Shown here: positions 1 through 6,486 of the stretch, one piece after another
Layout of the letters: each line of letters begins with the position of its first letter
How positions within the stretch are numbered: position 1 is the first letter of the stretch
Assembly: GCA_041589565.1 (NCBI GenBank)
Contig: JBFHVL010000142.1
Location: forward strand, 1-8,779
From: Pleionea sp041589565
GTDB lineage: Bacteria; Pseudomonadota; Gammaproteobacteria; Enterobacterales; Kangiellaceae
Length of the DNA stretch: 8,779 nt
Direction: 5' to 3'
Made by a program: the position numbers and the translations under genes
Notes under the pieces: model-generated
Told to the model about the DNA's origin: nothing
Databases searched by the model: none
Seen by the model: the letters and a program-made list of their open reading frames with translations, nothing else

Positions 1-94
1 AGGAAGCCTGAATAAACAGGCAAGAAATAGGAGATGAGCTGCTAAATTGGCGGCCTTTTGCTATTTGTGAAAGAGAACTTTTTGGAGTATTGCA
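1..94 (+). other. Leader region upstream of tig
   Basis: This 94-base stretch holds no complete gene. A short perfect hairpin (GCCTG, loop AATAAA, CAGGC) lies at 6-21 and has no T-run after it. One reading frame is open from base 2 to a TGA at 35-37, so the end of an upstream gene cannot be excluded, but twelve codons are too few to judge. A weak extended -10-like element (TGCTATTTG) lies at 59-67 without a matching -35. The only well-supported signal is the ribosome binding site GGAG at 84-87, seven bases before the tig ATG. Confidence 0.4.
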
Positions 95-1390
95 ATGCAA
101 GTTTCTGTTGAAACCACTTCTGCTCTAGAGCGCAAATTGACTGTAAGTGTACCTGCTGAAAGCGTAGATACCGAAGCTCAAAAGCGCTTACAACAGCTGG
201 CCCGGAACGTAAAGCTAAATGGATTCCGTCCGGGGAAAGTGCCGTTTAAAGTGGTGAAAAAACGATTTGGTGACAGTGTTCGTCAAGAAGTGATTGGCGA
301 AATCATGCAGCAATATTTCTATAGAGCCATCATTCAGGAAAAAATTACACCTGCTGGTGCACCCTATGTAGAGCCGGTCAAAAATGAAGAAGGTGAAGAC
401 TTTGAGTTCACCGCAACCTTCGAAGTGTATCCTGAAGTAGAAATTAAAGAGCTTTCCGATATCACCATTGAAAAGCCCGTGGCAGAAGTCAACGACGACG
501 ACCTCAGTGAAATGCTTGATACTCTGCGTGAACAACGAGCTCAGTGGGTAGAAGTTAAGCGTAAAGCTAAAGAAGGCGATCAAGTCGTTATCGACTTTGT
601 TGGAACGATTGATGGTGAAGAGTTCTCTGGCGGTAAAGCTGAAAACCACCCACTGGAATTAGGCTCCGGTTCGATGATCCCAGGCTTCGAGGACCAGTTG
701 GTTGACTCCAAAGCTGGTGATGAAGTGGAAGTAAAAGTAACTTTCCCAGAAGACTATCACGCCAAAGAGTTGGCTGGTAAGGACGCAATATTCAAAACCA
801 CCGTTCACAAGGTCAACAAAAAAGAATTGCCAAAAGTAGGTGAGTTGGCCGAAGCTTTAGGTGTTGAAGAGGGTAATATTAATAAAATGAAAGAAGATGT
901 TAAGGCAAATATGGAGCGTGAGCTTAAAAATGCCTTAACAGCCAAAGTTAAGAATCAGGTAATGGATGCTTTGGTCGAAGCTCATGAAGTTGAAGTGCCA
1001 AAGTCAGCAATCGATTCAGAAATCGATGCTCTGCGTAAGCAAGTGGTTCAACAATATGGCGGTAATGAAGATATGGCTGCCAACCTGCCTGCCGAAATGT
1101 TTGAAGATCAAGCCACCCGTCGAGTTAAACTGGGCTTAATTATTGGTAGCTTTATCAATCAGAAAGAACTGCAAGCGGACGATGATGCTATCGAAGCCCA
1201 ATTACAGGAAATGGCTTCGGTTTATGAGCAGCCTGAAGAAGTTATCGAGTGGTATAAAGCTGATAAGTCTCGCTTATCGCAAATCGAGCAACTTGTTTTA
1301 GAACAAAAAGTGGTTGAAAGTGTACTTGCTCAAGCGAAAGTTGAAGAAAAACCAACCACTTTTAAAGAGATAATGAATCAGAAAGGTTAA
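95..1390 (+). CDS. tig: Trigger factor, ribosome-associated chaperone and prolyl isomerase
   Basis: Trigger factor docks at the ribosomal tunnel exit and shields emerging chains from misfolding. It also has peptidyl-prolyl cis-trans isomerase activity. The 431-residue product is one residue shorter than the E. coli protein and similar throughout. Visible parts: an N-terminal ribosome-binding domain with the signature GFRPGKVP at residues 43-50, in which F44, R45 and K48 fall in the loop that contacts ribosomal protein L23; an FKBP-type isomerase domain at about 160-240 with IPGFED at 195-200; and a helical C-terminal chaperone domain from about 245 to the end, closing with the family-typical EIMNQ. 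The start is the ATG with GGAG seven bases upstream, and MQVSVETT matches the usual N-terminus. It lies first in the proteostasis cluster and is separated from clpP by an intrinsic terminator, so it is probably its own transcription unit. Nothing is unusual in the sequence. Confidence 0.98.
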   Translation: MQVSVETTSALERKLTVSVPAESVDTEAQKRLQQLARNVKLNGFRPGKVPFKVVKKRFGDSVRQEVIGEIMQQYFYRAIIQEKITPAGAPYVEPVKNEEGEDFEFTATFEVYPEVEIKELSDITIEKPVAEVNDDDLSEMLDTLREQRAQWVEVKRKAKEGDQVVIDFVGTIDGEEFSGGKAENHPLELGSGSMIPGFEDQLVDSKAGDEVEVKVTFPEDYHAKELAGKDAIFKTTVHKVNKKELPKVGELAEALGVEEGNINKMKEDVKANMERELKNALTAKVKNQVMDALVEAHEVEVPKSAIDSEIDALRKQVVQQYGGNEDMAANLPAEMFEDQATRRVKLGLIIGSFINQKELQADDDAIEAQLQEMASVYEQPEEVIEWYKADKSRLSQIEQLVLEQKVVESVLAQAKVEEKPTTFKEIMNQKG

Positions 1391-1404
1391 TCGTTGAGCA
1401 GGCC

Positions 1405-1440
1405 TTGATCGCTTAAGTTTAAAATTGACTAAGTGATTAA
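1405..1440. repeat. Imperfect inverted repeat after tig
   Basis: Eleven bases at 1405-1415 (TTGATCGCTTA) can pair with 1430-1440 (TAAGTGATTAA) around a 14-base loop, using two G-U pairs. It begins 14 bases after the tig stop codon. It is AT-rich and not followed by a T-run, so it is not a second intrinsic terminator. It may protect the 3' end of the tig message or be chance; only pairing potential is seen. Confidence 0.4.
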
Positions 1441-1463
1441 AATATCAACAAAAAAACATATAC

Positions 1464-1509
1464 AAGCCCGATGTCTTTACTGCTATAGTTTAGATACTCG
1501 GGCTTTTTT
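1464..1509 (+). terminator. Intrinsic terminator of tig
   Basis: A perfect 8-bp stem, AAGCCCGA at 1464-1471 and TCGGGCTT at 1498-1505, runs into a T-tract at 1504-1509. The 26-base loop is longer than usual, which may lower efficiency. It lies about 75 bases after the tig stop and separates tig from clpP. The loop carries a promoter-like extended -10 element, listed separately. Confidence 0.8.
1481..1489 (+). promoter_or_regulatory. Possible extended -10 promoter in the terminator loop
   Basis: TGCTATAGT fits the extended -10 pattern TGnTATAAT with one mismatch. No convincing -35 lies 16-18 bases upstream, but extended -10 promoters can work without one. A start near 1496 would give clpP a leader of about 100 bases and would begin transcription around the right arm of the tig terminator. 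The element is seen; promoter activity is inferred and AT-rich spacers often give chance matches. Confidence 0.3.
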
Positions 1510-1523
1510 ATTGGCTCTAGAAG

Positions 1524-1550
1524 CTTGATAAATCAGGGATAGCCTCAACT
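1524..1550 (+). promoter_or_regulatory. Candidate heat-shock (sigma-32) promoter of clpP
   Basis: CTTGATA at 1524-1530 resembles the RpoH -35 box (CTTGAAA). After 12 bases, CCTCAACT at 1543-1550 resembles the -10 box (CCCCATnT), matching five of its seven defined positions. The spacing is inside the accepted 11-16 range. clpP-clpX is RpoH-controlled in E. coli, which supports the call. The same -35 (TTGATA) would suit sigma-70, but the -10 at the right distance is poor. It lies 50 bases before the clpP start. Confidence 0.45.
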
Positions 1551-1599
1551 AAAGACATCTACGAGTATTAAGTCCCTTGCGATAATAACAGGAGAAATC

Positions 1600-2217
1600 A
1601 TGCTGGACAGTAAACATCTGGAAACGGCTGCTGCGTTGGTGCCGATGGTGGTTGAACAAACCGCGAAAGGCGAGCGGTCCTACGATATCTATTCTCGTCT
1701 TTTAAAGGAGCGAGTAATTTTTATGGTAGGTCAGGTGGAAGACCATATGGCTAACCTGGTGGTCGCACAAATGTTGTTTCTGGAGTCGGAAAATCCAGAT
1801 AAGGACATTTTCCTTTACATAAACTCTCCGGGCGGTTCTGTTACTGCTGGAATGTCTATTTACGACACAATGCAGTTTATCAAGCCCGATGTCAGTACTC
1901 TGTGTATTGGCCAAGCCTGCAGTATGGGGGCCTTTTTGCTGGCTGGTGGTGCCAAAGACAAGCGTTTTGCATTACCGAACTCACGAATCATGATCCACCA
2001 ACCTTTAGGTGGGTTTCAGGGGCAAGCTTCCGATATTGAGATACACGCCAAAGAAATTCTTAAAATGCGTGCTACATTGAATGAGATTTTGGCTCACCAT
2101 ACGGGGCGTGATCTTGCCGATATCGAGCGAGATACCGACCGTGACAACTTCATGAGTGCGCAGCAAGCGGCTGATTACGGCATTATCGATAAAGTACTGA
2201 AAAGCCGAGTGGAGTAG
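1600..2217 (+). CDS. clpP: ATP-dependent Clp protease proteolytic subunit ClpP
   Basis: ClpP is the serine peptidase that forms a barrel of two seven-membered rings and degrades proteins unfolded and threaded in by ClpX (or ClpA). The 205-residue product carries the complete triad: S108 in the GQACSMGAF block, H133 in MIHQPLGG, and D182 in the segment after IERDT. These equal S97, H122 and D171 of mature E. coli ClpP with a constant offset of 11. That offset implies an 11-residue propeptide removed before A12 of the ALVPMVVEQ segment, slightly shorter than the 14 residues of E. coli. The oxyanion-hole motif SPGGS is at residues 76-80. The start ATG has AGGAG at 1590-1594, five bases upstream. 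clpX follows after 168 bp on the same strand with no terminator between them, so both probably share a message driven by the heat-shock-like promoter upstream. Nothing suggests damage. Confidence 0.98.
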   Translation: MLDSKHLETAAALVPMVVEQTAKGERSYDIYSRLLKERVIFMVGQVEDHMANLVVAQMLFLESENPDKDIFLYINSPGGSVTAGMSIYDTMQFIKPDVSTLCIGQACSMGAFLLAGGAKDKRFALPNSRIMIHQPLGGFQGQASDIEIHAKEILKMRATLNEILAHHTGRDLADIERDTDRDNFMSAQQAADYGIIDKVLKSRVE

Positions 2218-2225
2218 CGTACCCA

Positions 2226-2242
2226 TATAGCAAAAAGCTATA
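2226..2242. repeat. Small hairpin just after clpP
   Basis: TATAGC at 2226-2231 and GCTATA at 2237-2242 form a perfect 6-bp stem around a loop of five A residues, starting eight bases after the clpP stop. There is no T-tract, so it should not stop transcription. It is weak by base content. Confidence 0.35.
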
Positions 2243-2251
2243 GCACGGAGA

Positions 2252-2294
2252 TTTAGCGGTCTGACCTGCTTACAAATTAGGATAAACCGCTAAA
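2252..2294. repeat. 9-bp perfect inverted repeat between clpP and clpX
   Basis: TTTAGCGGT at 2252-2260 is matched exactly by its reverse complement ACCGCTAAA at 2286-2294, across a 25-base loop. The downstream arm is followed by AAACGGCTAA rather than a T-run, so this is not a standard terminator. It could be a processing or stability structure in the clpPX message, or an operator with two half-sites. Only the symmetry is seen; the function is unknown. Confidence 0.5.
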
Positions 2295-2296
2295 AA

Positions 2297-2325
2297 CGGC
2301 TAACATATAGAGTATCGGCTAGCCG
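2297..2325. repeat. CGGCTA repeats and 10-bp palindrome before clpX
   Basis: CGGCTA occurs at 2297-2302 and again at 2316-2321, where it is half of the perfect palindrome CGGCTAGCCG (2316-2325). The palindromic TAGCCG arm could pair with either copy, giving two alternative hairpins. A separate perfect palindrome, CCCCGGGG, lies at 2352-2359, upstream of the clpX ribosome binding site. No T-run follows the 2316-2325 palindrome. The role is unknown. Confidence 0.4.
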
Positions 2326-2385
2326 GAATTACCAGGAAAACAATCTGGATACCCCGGGGATTTTTAACCGAATTGAGGATAGTTC

Positions 2386-3678
2386 ATGAGTGAGAAAAAA
2401 GGCACTGGCGGAAAGGACGATGGCGGCAAGCTGTTATATTGTTCTTTTTGCGGTAAAAGTCAGCATGAAGTTCGCAAGCTGATAGCTGGGCCTTCGGTTT
2501 TTATCTGTGATGAATGCGTTGAGCTTTGCAATGATATCATCCGTGAAGAAGTAGAAGATGTTGTTACAGAGTCAGAAGGTGTTAAGTTACCAACGCCTGA
2601 AGAAATCAATGAGATTCTCAATGAGTACGTAATCGGCCAGGCTCAAGCCAAGAAAGTTCTTTCTGTGGCCGTGTATAACCATTACAAACGGTTAAACTCC
2701 AATACAGCTAAAGGCGATGATGTTGAGCTTGGTAAAAGCAATATCTTGTTGGTAGGCCCAACAGGTAGTGGAAAAACCTTATTGGCTGAAACTTTGGCTC
2801 GATTGCTAAATGTGCCTTTTACTATTGCCGACGCGACCACCTTAACCGAAGCCGGTTACGTGGGAGAGGATGTAGAAAACATTATTCAAAAGCTGTTACA
2901 ACGCTGCGATTACGATGTCGAAAAAGCGCAACAGGGCATTGTTTACATCGATGAAATCGATAAGATTTCACGCAAAGCAGATAATCCGTCCATCACTCGG
3001 GATGTATCAGGTGAAGGGGTCCAGCAGGCGTTACTGAAACTTATCGAAGGTACTGTGGCTTCAGTTCCTCCTCAAGGAGGCCGGAAGCATCCTCAACAGG
3101 AATTTTTACAAGTTGATACTCGTAATATCCTGTTCATTTGTGGGGGGGCTTTTGCTGGGCTGGACAAAGTCATCCGAGACCGTTCTGAAAAAAGCGGTAT
3201 TGGTTTTGGTGCTGAGGTTCGTGCCAAAGATGATAAACGTAATGTTGGCGAAGTGCTTAGCGAAGTAGAGCCCGATGATCTGGTGAAATACGGATTAATT
3301 CCTGAATTTGTTGGTCGTTTACCGATTGTTGCCACGCTCGAAGAACTGGATGAAGAAGCGCTGGTTCGAATTTTAAAAGAGCCTAAGAACGCATTGACCA
3401 AGCAGTACTGTAAACTGTTCGATATGGAAGATGTGACTTTGGAGTTCCGTGAAGATGCACTTAAAGCTGTTGCCCGAAAAGCCATGGAGCGTCGAACCGG
3501 AGCTCGTGGGTTGCGCTCCATTATGGAGAAAGTGTTACTCGATACCATGTACCAATTACCGTCAATGGACGGTGTATCGAAGGTGGCCATTGATCAGGCG
3601 GTCGTTGAAGGGGAGTCCGATCCTCTGCTTATTTTTGAAAATGAGTCAGCGGGTAAAGCGGCTTCGTCCGACAAATAA
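2386..3678 (+). CDS. clpX: ATP-dependent Clp protease ATP-binding subunit ClpX
   Basis: ClpX is a hexameric AAA+ unfoldase that recognises tagged or misfolded proteins, unfolds them with ATP and passes them to ClpP. The 430-residue product (424 in E. coli) begins with a zinc-binding domain whose four cysteines are C19, C22, C41 and C44. The AAA+ module has Walker A GPTGSGKT at 124-131, pore loop GYVG at 157-160, Walker B with D189 and E190 in YIDEIDK, the RKH pore loop at 233-235, the IGF loop that docks on ClpP at 272-274, the arginine finger R311 in PEFVGRLP, and sensor 2 GARGLR at 372-377. All expected residues are present. The start ATG has GAGGA at 2375-2379, six bases upstream. It probably shares a message with clpP, although inverted repeats in the gap may tune its level. 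A strong terminator follows. Confidence 0.98.
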   Translation: MSEKKGTGGKDDGGKLLYCSFCGKSQHEVRKLIAGPSVFICDECVELCNDIIREEVEDVVTESEGVKLPTPEEINEILNEYVIGQAQAKKVLSVAVYNHYKRLNSNTAKGDDVELGKSNILLVGPTGSGKTLLAETLARLLNVPFTIADATTLTEAGYVGEDVENIIQKLLQRCDYDVEKAQQGIVYIDEIDKISRKADNPSITRDVSGEGVQQALLKLIEGTVASVPPQGGRKHPQQEFLQVDTRNILFICGGAFAGLDKVIRDRSEKSGIGFGAEVRAKDDKRNVGEVLSEVEPDDLVKYGLIPEFVGRLPIVATLEELDEEALVRILKEPKNALTKQYCKLFDMEDVTLEFREDALKAVARKAMERRTGARGLRSIMEKVLLDTMYQLPSMDGVSKVAIDQAVVEGESDPLLIFENESAGKAASSDK

Positions 3679-3701
3679 AGCCAGTGTAGCGATCAAACGG
3701 G

Positions 3702-3727
3702 AAAGGCCAGCTCGCTGGCCTTTTTTT
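3702..3727 (+). terminator. Intrinsic terminator of clpX
   Basis: AAAGGCCAG at 3702-3710 and CTGGCCTTT at 3715-3723 form a perfect 9-bp GC-rich stem with the tetraloop CTCG, followed by T residues through 3727. It lies 23 bases after the clpX stop. It is a textbook terminator and implies that lon is transcribed from its own promoter. Confidence 0.93.
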
Positions 3728-3747
3728 GTGTCCTTGAGTTAATAGTA

Positions 3748-3778
3748 ATTGAATAAGCCAGAGCCATCCCCATATAGT
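3748..3778 (+). promoter_or_regulatory. Overlapping sigma-32 and sigma-70 promoters of lon
   Basis: The RpoH -10 consensus CCCCATnT is matched exactly by CCCCATAT at 3768-3775. Thirteen bases upstream lies ATTGAAT (3748-3754), matching five of seven positions of CTTGAAA. On the same DNA, TTGAAT (3749-3754) and TATAGT (3773-3778), 18 bases apart, make a reasonable sigma-70 promoter with 4/6 and 5/6 matches. Both would start near 3782-3785, leaving a leader of roughly 20 bases before the lon ATG. lon is a known RpoH target in E. coli. The boxes are seen; use of both sigma factors is inferred. Confidence 0.78.
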
Positions 3779-3792
3779 AGACAAGTTGTATT

Positions 3793-3801
3793 AAAGGTGA
3801 G
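3793..3801 (+). promoter_or_regulatory. lon ribosome binding site that bears on the start codon
   Basis: AAAGGTGAG runs directly up to the ATG at 3802 and is complementary to the 16S 3' end through AGGTGA. The GG pair is four bases from ATG 3802 but 16 bases from the second in-frame ATG at 3814. Spacing therefore favours 3802, although it is tight, while homology to E. coli Lon would fit either start. Confidence 0.55.
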
Positions 3802-6231
3802 ATGACACACATTATGTCAGAGCAAGATAAATTGGAACAAATCCAAATCCCCGTGTTACCACTGCGCGATGTTGTGGTATTTCCTCACATGGTTATTCCG
3901 CTATTTGTTGGGCGTAGCAAGTCAATAGAGGCACTTGAGAAGGCTAATGCGAGTGAAACACGGCAAATCTTGCTGTTGGCGCAAAGAGATGCAGCCACTG
4001 ACTCGCCAGAGCAGCAAGATATTTATCAAACCGGTTGTGTTGCGAAAATACTGCAAATGCTAAGACTGCCCGATGGCAATGTAAAAGTTTTGGTTGAAGG
4101 TGTGTTGCGAGCGAAGGTGCAGGAGTTTTCTGAATCTGACGGATATTTAAGCGCCGTTATCGAAACATTAACTGATATCGAGCCACCACAAGTAGAACAA
4201 GAAGCATTGGCGCGTTCAGCTACCGATCTTTTTGAAAGTTATATAAAGCTTAATAAGAAAATTCCTCCTGAAATTTTGTCTGCTTTGTCGGGTATTTCCG
4301 ATATCTGTCGCTTAACGGATACGATCGCCTCTCATTTATCACTCAAAATTGAAGAGAAACAACGCATCCTTGAAGTTGATGATGTAAAAGAGCGTCTTGA
4401 GCACTTAATGGGCATGATGGAAGGTGAAATCGATGTGCTTAATATTGAACGGCGTATACGAGGACGTGTTAAAAAGCAAATGGAGCGCAGTCAGCGCGAA
4501 TACTATCTAAACGAGCAAATGAAAGCCATCCAGAAAGAACTTGGGGATGGCGATGAGTCAGGCAAAGAAATTGCTGAACTCGAAGAAAAAATTAAAGCGG
4601 CCAATATGCCGAAGGAAGCGTTGGAAAAAACTCAGGCAGAGCTGCGAAAGTTGAAGATGATGTCGCCCATGTCAGCAGAGGCCACGGTCGTCCGCGGTTA
4701 TATCGACTGGATGATCGGTGTTCCTTGGGATAAACGTGGCGATATTAAAAAAGATTTGGCTGGTGCCGAGTCTGTGCTTGAAGACGACCATTATGGGCTG
4801 GAAGAAGTTAAAGAGCGTATTCTGGAGTATCTAGCGGTTCAACAACGAGTCGACAAAATCAAAGGTCCCGTATTATGTTTGGTGGGTCCTCCGGGCGTAG
4901 GTAAAACTTCTTTGGGACGATCAATCGCCAAAGCAACCGGGCGGGAATATGTTCGAGTTTCCTTAGGCGGAGTGCGAGACGAAGCTGAAATTCGAGGTCA
5001 TCGACGAACCTATATAGGCTCCATGCCCGGTAAAATTATTCAAAAAATGAGTAAAGTCGGGGTGAAGAACCCTTTATTCTTGCTCGACGAAATCGACAAG
5101 ATGGCCTCCGATATGAGAGGCGATCCCTCATCAGCATTGTTAGAAGTTTTAGATCCTGAACAAAACAGTACTTTCAACGATCATTATCTGGAAGTGGATT
5201 ATGATCTGTCGGAGGTCATGTTCGTCTGTACTGCTAACTCGATGAATATTCCCGAGCCGTTGCTGGACCGAATGGAAGTGATTCGAATTCCCGGGTATAC
5301 CGAAGATGAAAAGCTAGCCATCGCTGAGAAATATCTGGTGCCGAAGCAGATTGAAAATGCCGGACTGAAGGAAAGCGAGTTGGCCATTCAAAAAGGTGCG
5401 ATTCGAAAAATAGTGCAACATTACACTCGTGAAGCGGGTGTACGTAGCCTTGAACGAGAAATTGCAAAAATTTGCCGAAAAGTTGTTAAGCAGCTGACCT
5501 TAAAGCCTAGAAGCAAGAAACTGATGATTTCTGAGAGAAATATCGAAAAATACCTAGGGGTTGAAAAGTTTGATTATGGGCGCGCTTCTGATGAACATCG
5601 CGTCGGTCAGGTTACTGGGCTAGCCTGGACTCAGGTGGGTGGCGACTTACTCACAATTGAAGCAGTAACCACTCCTGGTAAAGGGAAAACCCTGTTTACA
5701 GGTCAGTTGGGTGATGTCATGCAGGAATCTATCAAAGCCGCCATGACGGTCGTTCGGAGTCGAGCTGAACGGTTGGGAGTTCCGCGTGACTTCCATGAGA
5801 AGTCGGATATTCATGTCCATGTACCAGAAGGGGCAACTCCAAAAGACGGACCAAGTGCCGGTATTGGCATGTGCACAGCTTTGGTATCCAGTTTAACCGG
5901 TATTCCGGTGCTTTCTGAAGTCGCGATGACTGGTGAAATCACTTTACGCGGTGAAGTGTTAAGAATTGGTGGCTTGAAAGAGAAATTGTTGGCGGCGCAC
6001 CGTGGAGGGATACGTAAGGTGGTTATCCCAAAAGACAATACTCGTGATCTGGAGGAAATTCCGCAAAATATCATTGGAGACTTGGAAATTACTCCCGTTC
6101 AGTGGATTGATGAAGTGCTTGCTGTCGCTTTAGCCAGTGCTCCCAAGCCGTTACCCGAGGGCGAGGGTATGGCGCCGAAAAGTGTGGTAAAACCCGATGA
6201 AGGAGCGACTTCAGTTAACCAAACCCACTAG
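3802..6231 (+). CDS. lon: ATP-dependent Lon protease (La)
   Basis: Lon is a cytoplasmic hexameric AAA+ serine protease that removes misfolded proteins and short-lived regulators. The 809-residue product has the substrate-binding LAN domain (about residues 15-205), a helical coiled region (about 210-310), the AAA+ module with Walker A GPPGVGKT at 362-369 and Walker B LFLLDEID at 425-432, and the peptidase domain with the Ser-Lys dyad S685 (in PKDGPSAG) and K728 (in GGLKEKLL). These correspond to S679 and K722 of E. coli. The protein is 25 residues longer than E. coli Lon (784), mostly through a proline- and charge-rich C-terminal tail after about residue 780. A second in-frame ATG four codons on (3814) gives an alternative N-terminus MSEQDK; the ribosome binding site spacing favours the first. 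It has its own heat-shock promoter and its own terminator. All catalytic motifs are intact. Confidence 0.98.
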   Translation: MTHIMSEQDKLEQIQIPVLPLRDVVVFPHMVIPLFVGRSKSIEALEKANASETRQILLLAQRDAATDSPEQQDIYQTGCVAKILQMLRLPDGNVKVLVEGVLRAKVQEFSESDGYLSAVIETLTDIEPPQVEQEALARSATDLFESYIKLNKKIPPEILSALSGISDICRLTDTIASHLSLKIEEKQRILEVDDVKERLEHLMGMMEGEIDVLNIERRIRGRVKKQMERSQREYYLNEQMKAIQKELGDGDESGKEIAELEEKIKAANMPKEALEKTQAELRKLKMMSPMSAEATVVRGYIDWMIGVPWDKRGDIKKDLAGAESVLEDDHYGLEEVKERILEYLAVQQRVDKIKGPVLCLVGPPGVGKTSLGRSIAKATGREYVRVSLGGVRDEAEIRGHRRTYIGSMPGKIIQKMSKVGVKNPLFLLDEIDKMASDMRGDPSSALLEVLDPEQNSTFNDHYLEVDYDLSEVMFVCTANSMNIPEPLLDRMEVIRIPGYTEDEKLAIAEKYLVPKQIENAGLKESELAIQKGAIRKIVQHYTREAGVRSLEREIAKICRKVVKQLTLKPRSKKLMISERNIEKYLGVEKFDYGRASDEHRVGQVTGLAWTQVGGDLLTIEAVTTPGKGKTLFTGQLGDVMQESIKAAMTVVRSRAERLGVPRDFHEKSDIHVHVPEGATPKDGPSAGIGMCTALVSSLTGIPVLSEVAMTGEITLRGEVLRIGGLKEKLLAAHRGGIRKVVIPKDNTRDLEEIPQNIIGDLEITPVQWIDEVLAVALASAPKPLPEGEGMAPKSVVKPDEGATSVNQTH

Positions 6232-6254
6232 AGTATAGTCTTAGTTCTTGAGCC

Positions 6255-6293
6255 AAAAACAGCAGGTAACGTGGAATCGCTCCTGCTGTTTTT
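6255..6293 (+). terminator. Intrinsic terminator of lon
   Basis: AAAAACAGCAGG at 6255-6266 pairs perfectly with CCTGCTGTTTTT at 6282-6293 (12 bp) across a 15-base loop. It lies 23 bases after the lon stop. The A-run before and T-run after make it symmetric, so it could also stop transcription arriving from the other strand, though no gene is visible there. Confidence 0.88.
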
Positions 6294-6423
6294 GTGTGTA
6301 CGAAAGTAGTATGGATAAAAATTTAAAATAGGTAAAAAGCGTGAAATTGGTCAAAGTTTCGGCTTGACTGTGGAAAAAATAGGCGCGAGGCCGCATAAAT
6401 ACTGGGATCTTTCGGAAAGTTGC
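6294..6423. other. Spacer between the lon terminator and the hupB promoter
   Basis: lon and hupB are 308 bp apart. This part of the gap holds no gene that I can support. A TTGACT at 6364-6369 looks like a -35 box, but the nearest -10-like CATAAA (6394-6399) is 24 bases away, too far for an ordinary promoter. GCTTGAC occurs here at 6362-6368 and again at 6422-6428 in the real promoter. The length and the multi-promoter control of hupB in E. coli suggest regulatory DNA, but no defined site is recognisable. Confidence 0.4.
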
Positions 6424-6453
6424 TTGACAGCCATTTTGCCCAGTTGGTATAAA
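6424..6453 (+). promoter_or_regulatory. Strong sigma-70 promoter of hupB
   Basis: A perfect -35 box TTGACA (6424-6429) is followed after 18 bases by TATAAA (6448-6453), five of six matches to the -10 consensus. A start near 6460 gives an 80-base leader before the GTG. This suits an abundant nucleoid protein and possibly also drives the tRNAs downstream. Confidence 0.82.
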
Positions 6454-6486
6454 GTTCGCTCGCATATCAGCGGCAGAGTATAAAGT
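6447..6486 (+). repeat. Direct repeat GTATAAAGT around the hupB start site
   Basis: GTATAAAGT occurs at 6447-6455, covering the -10 box, and again at 6478-6486, 31 bases downstream in the leader. The second copy could be the -10 of a tandem promoter, but the bases at the -35 distance (TTCGCT, 6455-6460) are poor. It may equally be a chance AT-rich repeat. Confidence 0.4.

Noticed and set aside
215..649. Long - strand open frame (144 codons) opposite tig
   Set aside because: Phenylalanine-rich antisense of the tig coding region with no family resemblance.
2352..2359. CCCCGGGG before clpX as a terminator or RpoH -10 box
   Set aside because: The palindrome leaves no loop, so it cannot be a terminator, and the box lacks the AT half of CCCCATnT and has no -35 at the right distance.
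3093..3590. Long - strand open frame (165 codons) opposite clpX
   Set aside because: Serine-rich translation typical of the antisense of a conserved coding region; it is a shadow of clpX.
3449..3742. Open frame of 97 codons on the + strand overlapping the end of clpX
   Set aside because: It lies in another frame of the well-conserved clpX C-terminus and runs through the terminator stem; no family is recognisable.
6364..6399. Second hupB promoter TTGACT ... CATAAA
   Set aside because: The spacer is 24 bases, too long for sigma-70, and the RpoH reading has a 21-base spacer, also out of range.
6241..6465. Open frame of 74 codons on the - strand in the lon-hupB gap
   Set aside because: It covers the lon terminator and the hupB promoter, has no recognisable protein family or ribosome binding site, and looks like chance.
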